The notes below the pieces were generated by a model, which saw only the letters and a list, made by a program, of their open reading frames with translations, did no database searches and had not been told where the DNA came from. A stretch of 64,000 nucleotides of DNA from Setomelanomma holmii (Eukaryota > Ascomycota > Dothideomycetes > Pleosporales > Phaeosphaeriaceae), in contig ML978156.1 of assembly GCA_010015745.1 (NCBI GenBank), positions 417,635 to 481,634 of the forward strand, given 5' to 3'. Position 1 is the stretch's first letter. Each line of letters starts with the position of its first letter. The position numbers were made by a program, and so were the translations under genes. Shown here piece by piece: positions 42,265 through 51,179 of this stretch.

Positions 42265-43803
42265 ATGGCAGTCAATATTGAGAGCACTGATGCAGGCACA
42301 GACCCTCTGCCGCGGGGACGCTGGTAAGTTATCAAGGCAGCTCGCGCACTTTCGCTCACACCTTCACAGGAAGTACCTGGACAAGTTCATTACTCGGCCA
42401 GGCGCCTTCACCGACCCCGACGCTTTCGAGCCAGGACAAGCTGCTATCGAAGGTTTGGAGAGGCAGAAGGTATTGTGAGTCATACACGATGTGAAAAGAA
42501 ACACAAACGAAGAGTACATAACTAACCACTGGTAGAGTCATGTGAGTTGCCCTCGATGTGCGATCTGCCCAAAAAGATGGATCGATCGTCTAACCCAATT
42601 TCAGCGGAGCTGGTGGTCTGGGATGTGAGATTCTCAAGAATCTCGCCCTCTCAGGTTTCAAGGACATTCATGTAATCGACATGGACACCATCGACGTCTC
42701 CAACCTCAACCGACAATTTCTCTTCCGCGCATCAGATGTGGGTAGCTACAAGGCCGAGGTCGCCGCCAAGTTCGTCGAGAAGCGCGTGAAGGGTGTCAAG
42801 ATCACGCCATACTGCGGTAAGATCCAGGACAAGGACGAAGAGTACTACATGCAGTTCTCCATGATTGTATGCGGCCTGGACAGCATCGAAGCACGTCGGT
42901 GGATCAACGCGACCTTGGTTGGTATGGTCGATGGAGAGAATCCAGATTCCATGAAGCCCTTAGTCGACGGCGGGACGGAAGGCTTCAAAGGCCAAGCTCG
43001 TGTCATCTTCCCGACCATGACCTCGTGTATTGAGTGCCAACTGGATATGCACGCCCCCCGCGCAGCTGTACCTCTCTGTACATTGGCTACCATTCCACGT
43101 CAACCTCAGCATTGCATTGAGTGGGCCCACATCATCGCATGGGAAGAGCACCGCAAGGATATCACTCTTGACACCGATGACCCAGAGCATATCACCTGGC
43201 TGTATCAGAAAGCACTAGCTCGTGCGAAGGAGTTCAACATCGAAGGCGTCACATACTCGATGACGCAAGGCGTGGTTAAAAACATCATCCCGGCTATCGC
43301 GAGCACAAATGCTATCGTGGCGGCCAGCTGCTGCAACGAAGCCTTCAAGATCGCCACAAACACGAATCCTTTCTTGGGCTACCCGGAGCAAGACAACTAC
43401 ATGATGTATACTGGCGATGAGTCCGTCTACACATACACCTTCGAGCATCAGAAAAAGGACGACTGCCCTGTTTGTGGCTCGGGTAACATCGCTCGACCAC
43501 TTCAAGTCAACCCCAACATCACTCTTCAAGACTTCATCGACGGGCTGGCGGAGCGACCGGAAGCGTAAGTCCTAGCTCTAGTTAATTGAGAGGATCATGC
43601 TAATATTCACTAGACAACTCAAGTACCCTGCGATCCGCACAGGCGAGAAGTCGCTGTGGATGCAGCTTGCTAGTTTGCAGGAGCAACTGCGCCCTAACTT
43701 GGACAAGAGAATGGTGGACTTGGTGGAGGAAGGTGAAGAGCTTACGATTACGGATAAGAGCTTTCCGACGCAATTCAAGTACAAGGTCGTATTCTCGAAG
43801 TAG
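42265..43803 (+). CDS. uba3: Uba3, catalytic subunit of the NEDD8-activating E1
   Basis: Exons are 42265-42323, 42370-42474, 42536-42541 (6 nt), 42605-43564 and 43614-43803, giving 439 residues. The ATP-binding ThiF fold opens QKVLVIGAGGLGCEILKNLA, with the Gly loop at about 56-61. Then come DMDTIDVSNLNRQFLFRASD and the zinc ligands SCIECQ and DDCPVCGSG. The catalytic cysteine is C215 in VPLCTLATIPRQPQHCIEWA. The last 80 residues form the ubiquitin-like domain that recruits the E2 Ubc12. The protein acts with Ula1/AppBp1 to charge NEDD8, which activates cullin ligases. The 6-nt exon AGTCAT supplies the Val and part of the Ile in VLVIGAGG. Skipping it keeps frame but deletes two residues of the first beta strand. 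Confidence 0.95.
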
Positions 43804-44010
43804 ACGCGCTGCCTGGATAAGTGGTCAACAACGTGCATCCAAGGGCAAGGAGACGGCAGTAGATGCACATGTAGCGCAAAGCAACTCGGCAGATACAGCC
43901 TAGTCAAACGTACAGCGACCTTTGAAATTCGAGACGCAAAGTATCTATTCGACCATGATCCATAATTGTACAGGTGTCGTACACAGCGCACGCCAATTCT
44001 CTTCTCGTGC

Positions 44011-45018
44011 CTATTGTATCTGTTTCTGCGTCTCCTCAACCACAGCATCCTCTTGACCATAGGGCGCATCATCACCATCCGGGACTCTCCTGACCTTTAA
44101 ATGTGCCTCCGCACCAAACATACCCACAACACCTATTCTTTTCTCCAGCGGTCCCCAAGTCTTTACCGGCGGCACCTCCCCTCTAAACAGTTCTCGCCCC
44201 TCATGTATCAATTCCTGCGCCGCAAAACTGCCCGGTGCATATTTCGGTTCATACGGCACACGATCCCACTCCTTGCGCTGCAGCCGCAGCAAATGATGCA
44301 CCATGCCATCCGAAAGCGTAGTCGCAGGATCGATATCAGATATCGAATTTGACTGTGTCGCATTGTCGCTGCCAGCTTTCTTCTCGCGCTTCTTGGGCCC
44401 CTGCTCACGCCCACCAGGCCCGCTCTTCCCTCTCGATCCTCCACGTCCCGCAGATCGTCCACCCAGATTCGGACCTCTCATGCTGCCTACTGTGGCGTTT
44501 CTTGTGATCTTCAGCGTCGAAGGGGCGCGCACCATACGACCCTCTGGCGGCGCGGCGCCATGTGTGGTTGTAGGGCGGCCCGCGAATTTGGCGAACCGTG
44601 GCGGTGCGACGCCGCCGACATTTGCCTCGGAATCGGCCACAGAATTGGCGTCATCTCGAGGGGCGCGACTTGCCATCTGACCACTGGGGAAGTTGCCCTT
44701 CGCTAGGCCGCCGGGCTCGATGCGGCGATTTCGCAGGGAGGTTATTTGTTTGAGGGCGGTTGCGGAGCGGGCGCGGCGTGTGTTGGGGTTTGCCGGGGCT
44801 GGAAAGAGTCAGTATAGAACTATAAAGACCCTTTTCAGGCCTTTAGAATATATGAAGAGCATACCTGAAGCTGGTCGTGGAGCATCACTCGACTGCTCTT
44901 CAAGTCGCCTTGCCGAGCTCGAGATGGCCCTTGACAGGCATCGCAGTGTTGATGAAGCGTCTGATACAATCGAGCGCCTCAATAATCCCACTGAAGGGCA
45001 CATATGTCGTTGCGCCAT
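44011..45018 (-). CDS. Putative mitochondrial protein (mitoribosome-like), function not assigned
   Basis: Exons in coding order are 45018-44865 and 44798-44011, giving 313 residues, with a 66-nt intron. The N-terminus is Arg/Ser-rich without acids (GLLRRSIVSDASSTLRCLSR, AISSSARRLEE), a typical matrix-targeting presequence. A disordered Arg/Gly-rich middle (GPNLGGRSAGRGGSRGKSGP) follows. The ordered C-terminus reads LLRLQRKEWDRVPYEPKYAP, GSFAAQELIHEGRELFRGEV and PPVKTWGPLEK. That layout is common among fungal mitochondrial ribosomal small-subunit proteins, which is my best guess, but I cannot name the protein. An in-frame ATG-less extension upstream to 45165 exists; I chose the ATG at 45018. 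The gene is divergent from cdc26. Confidence 0.7.
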
Positions 45019-45422
45019 GCTGCGATAGATGAGACGGCTGCTGCTCCTGTCACTGACTTCGTCAACTTTTCGAGGTCGGAATATGTCTTGGCGCGACAGG
45101 GATCTGCGAGCATGCTCGACTGCGGGACCCACGTGCTCCCCACACCCCTTCTCTTTCACCTGCACAAAAAGATCCCTATCGCGCGCTGAGTCAGACGACG
45201 CGCTTTCTTATCGTCCCGTCGCAAATATAAACAAAGCTGTTCACTTCTTCACACACAGCCCTCATCTCACCGCGCCTTAACCACCACAGATACATCGACA
45301 GTGTACTAATAGCCGTCCCAGACACTCATTAAGCATTGCCGTCACTCTTTTGGACACTCACACTCGTTTTGGATCGTCAACTTCCACCTTAAACCCCACC
45401 AGCCGCGCCCAATACCATCATC
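45019..45422. promoter_or_regulatory. Divergent promoter spacer
   Basis: 404 bp between the mitochondrial-protein gene and cdc26. No other gene seen. Confidence 0.45.
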
Positions 45423-45635
45423 ATGCTCCGCCGCCCTGCCACCACTATCCAGCTCACTCAAGCGGACGTCGAGCAGTACGAAGCCGACCGCCAGCGCAGA
45501 TTGTGGGAGCAACAGCAAGCTCAAAAGCAGCTCTCTTCTCAGTCAACCGACGCCTCCGGCAAGCTCAAGGAGCAAGTCCAGCCGACTCCTATGAAGAGCA
45601 AAAAAGACCGCATCATGGGTGGGCGAGGCAACTAG
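45423..45635 (+). CDS. cdc26: Cdc26-like APC/C subunit
   Basis: A 70-residue single-exon protein. It begins MLRRPATTIQLTQADVEQYE, the N-terminal motif with which Cdc26 threads through the TPR channel of Apc6/Cdc16 and stabilises it. The rest is a charged coiled-coil-like tail ending KKDRIMGGRGN, which is also usual in filamentous fungi. The protein is a small structural subunit of the anaphase-promoting complex. Small genes like this are often missed by gene finders. Confidence 0.82.
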   Translation: MLRRPATTIQLTQADVEQYEADRQRRLWEQQQAQKQLSSQSTDASGKLKEQVQPTPMKSKKDRIMGGRGN

Positions 45636-45795
45636 CCTGCCTCTTGTCTGTCGAAGCTATCAGTGGAGAGATTCTGGGACTCTTTACCGTGTACTGTATC
45701 ATGGTCTGAGCGCATTGATCTGCAGCCGACGAGAAGAGCGCATTTCCACGTTGACGCGCACGCGATGCATTGAGCACCTTGAGACCTTTAAATAG

Positions 45796-46343
45796 CCGCT
45801 GGGGCAGCTTTGGCAGCAGGCTCGACATTTTTGTATGTTGCTTTACGAAACAAAGGATATTGGGGCGCTTTTGGAGGACTTGTATATCACGATGATACCT
45901 TGGTATGTAATCTTCGAGCCGCAAGTGCGCCCTCAAGCTCACAAAGCGCAGGTCAACCACTTTTGGACATGCCTGTACAAAATCCCTTTTATAAGGACCG
46001 CGGCGTCTTGCCGACGCGATAATTCACTTTTGGATCTGGAGAACCCTTTCGGTAAGTCCAATAGTGTCACAAGCTCCTCCACATTTACACTGACAGCACG
46101 CAGTTTTGCGCATTGGATATGTACGGTGATAGCTTGGGGAACTTAAACTTCTGTGCACAGGTGGCGAGGTCCGATGTCGTCTCCAAGGTGGGCACCATGT
46201 GTGAGTGCCAAGCGCTGCGAATGCCATGCCTTGACTAACCACTAGACAGAGCGCACGCGCAAGCCATTCGTTGGAGCAATACCAAGAGCGAGTCTCCAAT
46301 ATCCTTGCTTCCCATCGACCCTGTGACTATGTCATATGTTTGA
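45796..46343 (+). pseudogene. Unresolved coding fragments (possible three-exon remnant)
   Basis: Plus-strand segments look coding but do not chain cleanly. One reads GSTFLYVALRNKGYWGAFGG and ends DRGVLPTR at a TAA (46020-46022). The same frame then gives FTFGSGEPFR, a good donor (GTAAGT at about 46051), and an exon reading TQFCALDMYGDSLGNLNFCA, then QVARSDVVSKVGTM. A CTAAC...CTAG intron leads to a last exon, RAHAQAIRWSNTKSESPISL, and a TGA at 46341-46343. A different splice (GTATGT...GCGCAG, 49 nt) avoids the TAA but breaks the next junction. No start codon is evident. I cannot name it; it may be a decayed gene or one with an unseen first exon. Confidence 0.3.
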
Positions 46344-46492
46344 GTGCTGAATAAATCGTGACAGTGGAATGTGTTGGACAGCGCGACGCGAGGAATGCAA
46401 AGAAATGTCGACTGATATCAACAGCCATCCTCCTTCTGATCCCGGCAGTGTCTCAGCAGCTCCGCTTCCCCCCATTAGCGTGAGTGAGCATT

Positions 46493-49400
46493 ATGTCTCG
46501 CCTATATGCAGCTTCGACGCTGCTCCTTCTATCGTTGCCGCAAGGGTTTGCTGCTCCTGTAGCCCAAGACTTACCGGACATTGGCCTCCCTCCCTTCCAA
46601 CTTCTCAATGCTACGGCGGCTGCTGTTGGACCCACGGCTCCTACTACTGGTGAAGTTACCATTCAGATTGCACCTTCGGAGCCCATTGTACCAGGTATCA
46701 CTGAGCCAGCACAAGTACCATCTGATATGAGCGATCTCACTGGAGGCGTACTCGCCGACGAGCCTCAAATCACGTCTCTTGACCCTGACATTGATGATGG
46801 CACGTGGCTCGACCCTAACGCGTTCGAGAACGAACTAAGCGATCCTGTACCACAACCTCTAACTATCCCTCTGGAGACGCCAATTGTCAACAGCAGTGGC
46901 CCTGAAGCCTCGGCTGAAGTCTCTGCTGAGGCTTCTGTAGATCCTATCGCGGTGGACCCGAACCTCCCGCTGGACTGGGAGTCTTTTGGTTCCCCCGATG
47001 ACTCTGTCGGTAATGAGCTCGTTGACCCTCTACCTCTACCTACACCCATACCGGAGCCTACTCCTATTCCTTTTGGCGATGACGCACTGGATCCGGTCTT
47101 GCCAACGGACTGGGATCCCGATATCCCTACAATCGACTCTATTGCGAGCGTGCTGGTTGATCCTGTACCTGCAGCTTCGCCTGTCCCGATCGAGCCTAGA
47201 ATTAGCGATGACATTGGTCCTAAGGCTTTTAGTGATAACACTGCAGACGCAGATTTGCCTCCCAACTAAGAGTCTAGCATTCCTACTAATAACAGTATCT
47301 TCATCGACCCAATCTTTCCTGTACCTCCTACAGTACCTACTGTCAGTCCTATCGCTATAGTTGGGACACTTATCGAACAGCCATTGGCCCAAGCAACATC
47401 GGTGACACCATCCTCAGCGCCAGAGCCTCTCGATATGACCGAATTCGTCACCCTTGTACAGCAGATTGCCAATGTCATCAGTGCATTTTTCACCATCATG
47501 CCAGGAGAGGCCGAGCCATCAATCTCGTCTATCCTTGAGGGAGCAGGGGACGCACCGTTCCCAATCACTAATGGTACTTCGCACATTCGTCGTCAGGTGA
47601 ACTCGTTTTCCGTTCCTGGGCCTATTTCCAAGGCCACGAACGGTCTGCCGACCTCCGGCTCAGCCGCAAATGCACTAAATGCGCTCTCCTCACACCTTCT
47701 CAAGATCCCTCAGCCGATCTACGACGCACTTTCAGAGCCGCAAAGCGTTGAAGTAGCTGTGAATGTCGACAACATTCTTGGTCCCCTTCGCAAGCGCGGA
47801 TTGAGCGACATGGATCCTACTTCCGCTCTCGAGATTATTCAACAGCTCATTGCCGTTGCGCTACAACCGCTGGGTAGCCTGAATCTGCCCGTCTCCACGG
47901 ATTCGTGTCTAATGCACCTTCCGTTGGCTGACGCCGCGCCGGTTGCCAGCATCCTTCCAGCGCTCGACCTCAGCAGCCTACCGGTGGATGGCGACGCTAC
48001 TGACGATTTGCTTCTCGATGATCTTCTCAGCTCTGCGAACTTTGATGGGCTCACAAAGCGTGGCACTCTCACATCAGAGCAACAGCAACTCCTCGAGGCT
48101 GCTATCGCAAAGCACGCCGAGCTCAAGCAAGCTATTGCGGAATTGAAGGCTCTTCAGAAGAGCCAGTTGAGCAAGCGGGGTGGCTCACTTCGTGCCCGTC
48201 AATTCCATCCTTGGGGTCTTCCATACACGGGTCTACCGTACACAGGAGCTCTTCCAGTAACCCCGCCAGCCCTCGGACCCTTTGGCAGCGTTCCTAAGCC
48301 ATTGACCCCCTCCCACGAACCCACTAAGTCCAATACCGCAACCCGCAACTGGACCAGTGGCTCCCGTCCAAGGTCTTCCAAAACCCGTCACCGGCGCTCT
48401 AGCTGCTATTCTTGACGTTGCGAAGCCTGCCCTAAGCGTCGCTACTCCACCTTTTGATGCAGTTAAGCCTGCACCTGGGCCCATCGTCAATGTTGCCAAA
48501 CCTGTTACTGATGTAACCGGCTCTGTTGTTGGTTTCACCAAGCCTGCCCTCGGCCTTGCCTTGCCAGTTGTCAATGTTGCTGCCCCAGTGGCCGAGGTTT
48601 TGTCTTCTCTTCTCAGCGCTGCCTCCTCAGTCACCGAGGCTGCAGGACCCGTTATTGATGCCGTTGCGCCTGTTCTTGATCCTGTCATTAGTGCCGCTGC
48701 TCCTGCCCTCGCCGTAGCAAGCCCGGTTCTCGACGCAGCAGCGCCCGTCACTGATGCAGCAAAGGCTATACTCCCGGTCGACTTGGTCCAGGATATTCTC
48801 AAGCTTCTCACGTCCCTTCTGAAGCTTAACAACGTCAAAGTCCCTCTCACGACAAGGGCTGAACCAGTGAGTGCATTTCCTCTTCAACAAGCCCTCGACA
48901 CGTCCCCCATTCCTGGTATCAACACAGTCGAGCCCGTGCCGAACAATGCAGCGTATGTCATCAAGCCACTTGTGGCCCAACCTAAGGCCACTGCGCAAAA
49001 GAATTTTTGTCCGCTGGTACAAGGAGTTCCACTCAGTGGAGGAGCGGCACCAGTACCCAAGGATGAGGCCATCAAGATGCTCAATCGCTTGGTAGATCTC
49101 GTGGCTTACCCGCAACTAAATCTCGTCCAAGGTGGCACTGCAAGCACATCAAGCAGTACTGCTCAAGCGACTGGAAGCGGGGTCCAAAAGCTCATCAAGA
49201 TGAGTCTCGCTTCTCTAACTAATCAACTCGGACGCCCGGAAGACTCTTGCCCGTTCACGACCACCTACACCTACTTATTGTCGTCACTAAACCCTATGCA
49301 ACAGGCCCCGCTCCAGAAGCGTGACATGCCTCAGATTTCACCTTCTATGGTCCGTGACTTTATCAAGAAGTGGCACACAATCGGCGCCTCGCTGAGCTCT

Positions 49401-50411
49401 ATCGATCCCACCATGGTGGAAGGCCTCATGGAAGCGTTCCTTGACCCCACAAATCCACCTTACCTAGGGAATTACCCGGAAGCCGTGCGACAATTCGTCT
49501 TCGAGCTATTCATCCTCGGCCAAATCCTGCAAGACAGCAAAGTCCCCGACCAAGACAAGTACGATATTCTGTCGGTCATGTTCGACGGTACCGACCTTTC
49601 GTTCCCCAGCAAGCGAATGACCACAGCCAAGGATTTCTTCAAGAATGTTTGGAAGTACGACAGCGCGGTAAACAGTCTAGGCGACGATCAAGATTTCTAC
49701 GCGCCATTCAACGACGATGACAATCGAGACGACGTCCGTTTCAATCCTCATTCGCACCCGCACGACTTTGAAAGTGGCGCGCAGAACACGCTCGCCCTCA
49801 CTTACCCGTTCAGCGAGTTTCTAGACAGGTTGTCTGAGGACGATCGCGATGACCTCCTTAAGGTCCTACAACTCGGCCTCACAGACGCTCCATCCAAGGC
49901 GAAACACAACGTGCGCCGTGGCAAGCGAAACCCACCTGCACCGTACCCACAGCCTCAGAAGTACCCGGAGTATCCACCAGCCCCAAAGTACCCAGAGTAC
50001 CCAAAGAAGCCAGTGTACCAGTACCTAGGCGAAGATGGGCTTCCCGATAGGGGCGTGAAACTTGATGACGCGCACCCCAAACTCTCCCCAGCGGATTTGG
50101 CGTCTATTCTGGGTCCCATTGGCACACTGGATCCGTTGGGTTTGTCTGATCCTGTGGAGTAATCGCAGAGCTATGATGAGTATGCTGGTCAAGGTCAGAG
50201 TCAGGGTGATTATCCTAAGCAAGATGGCTATCCTGAGCAAGATAGTTATCCTAAGCAAGATGGATACCCTGAGCAAGCTAACTACCCTCAACAAGGCAGC
50301 TGCCCTGAGCAAAGCGGCTATCAGGATCAAGGCAGCGACGCTGGTTCCCAGTACGATGCTACTTCTGCCCAAGCTGGTGCGGACAAGTATTCTGAGAGCC
50401 GCGATAACTGA
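46493..50411 (+). pseudogene. Long secreted Pro/Val/Asp-rich protein gene with dibasic sites, broken by stops and a frame slip
   Basis: ATG 46493 opens a clear signal peptide (YAASTLLLLSLPQGFAAP) and a Pro/Asp/Ser/Val-rich secreted sequence. TAA at 47267-47269 interrupts it, yet the same frame continues without change of character to about 48305. There a run of five C (48306-48310) holds one base too many, and the frame moves by one. The new frame (PLSPIPQPATGPVAPVQGLP) continues to TAA at 50160-50162, then in frame through a six-residue repeat to TGA at 50409-50411, about 1300 codons in all. Dibasic sites are spread along it (LRKRG, LTKRG, LSKRGGSLRARQ, LQKRD, VRRGKRN), suggesting Kex2 processing. 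A folded-looking part lies at 49250-49900 (CPFTTTYTYLLSSLN; VRQFVFELFILGQILQDS; FDGTDLSFPSKRMTTAKDFF). No family recognised. Confidence 0.6.
50205..50330 (+). repeat. 18-nt coding tandem repeat, seven copies
   Basis: Seven diverged units of six codons (GDYPKQ, DGYPEQ, DSYPKQ, DGYPEQ, ANYPQQ, GSCPEQ, SGYQDQ) follow the last in-frame TAA of the broken secreted-protein gene. Preservation of the period in codons shows this was translated in the past or still is. Confidence 0.8.
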
Positions 50412-50600
50412 AGCGAGTGGGATCCGATTAGTGGTGATTACAAGGACGATGCGTATTGAGCAGGTCATAGGTCCTGAGGTCTCTGAGAACCGGTAATGTA
50501 GGACAAGGTTGCAGTGGTGTGAGAATGGTATAAGGAAAAGTGACGGGGAAGGTGTAGTACAGCTAGGGGAGAGCAGTTGGCTAGATTGACCATCATGTAG

Positions 50601-50752
50601 AAGCTCGCAGTATGATGTCTGTAACTCTAGTTTGTCATATACTTCGTAATTGGTCTATGTAAAGTTGTTTTCTTCGATTGACTGGGTGGTCGAAGCTTGC
50701 AGTGTCTTGCCTGTAACTCTATTTTGTCATATGCTTGATGAATAGTCCATGT
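50601..50752 (+). repeat. Imperfect direct repeat of about 60 bp, start to start 92 bp
   Basis: 50601-50660 and 50693-50752 share aagct(c/t)gcagt, then tgtaactct, ttgtcatat and a common end (ggtctatgt / agtccatgt). Together with the interval it is a local tandem duplication in the 3' flank. Confidence 0.7.
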
Positions 50753-50767
50753 TAGATCGCTCTACCA

Positions 50768-51179
50768 TGGGATTCCTCCAGCTTGTAACACTCATCGTGG
50801 CCATGGCCTCGGCCTACTGTGGGTATACCATTCTTCCACTAATGTTACAAAACGGGTCCAACTTGACGTTCTCCAAAGCCCCATGAACTAAGGACCTCGC
50901 ACAGTGCCAGGAGTTCTTTGAGATGGGTGAGCACATCGGCAGTTGCCGTTGCTTTAGACTCGCAGCATGGTAGGGAGCGAAGATTAATTGACCTTCAATG
51001 ACCTCGACGAGCAGGCTCGTAGGAGTGTTTGTGAACCCTTGCTAAGAGATCAGTGCTCTTGTGGGCACCCTTTGCAATTGGCGATCTTTCAACAAGGGCG
51101 CGAGGAAGTAAGTTCTCGCGATGTCGATTCAGTGAACATGGACATGCCTTGTATGTTTGCTTGTCCAGGGACTAGTTAG
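50768..51179 (+). pseudogene. Possible small secreted Cys-rich protein, interrupted
   Basis: ATG 50768 starts a good signal peptide (GFLQLVTLIVAMASAYCG). Downstream, a segment reading CQEFFEM joins across a GTGAGC...GGTAG intron to GSED. It then meets TAA (50985-50987) and continues in frame as LTFNDLDEQARRSVCEPLLR, DQCSCGHPLQL and MPCMFACPGTS, a cysteine-rich stretch. The link from exon 1 to the CQEFFEM segment does not stay in phase with the splice sites I can find. The combination of signal peptide and clustered cysteines is that of an effector-like protein, but the gene as read is not intact. Confidence 0.3.
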
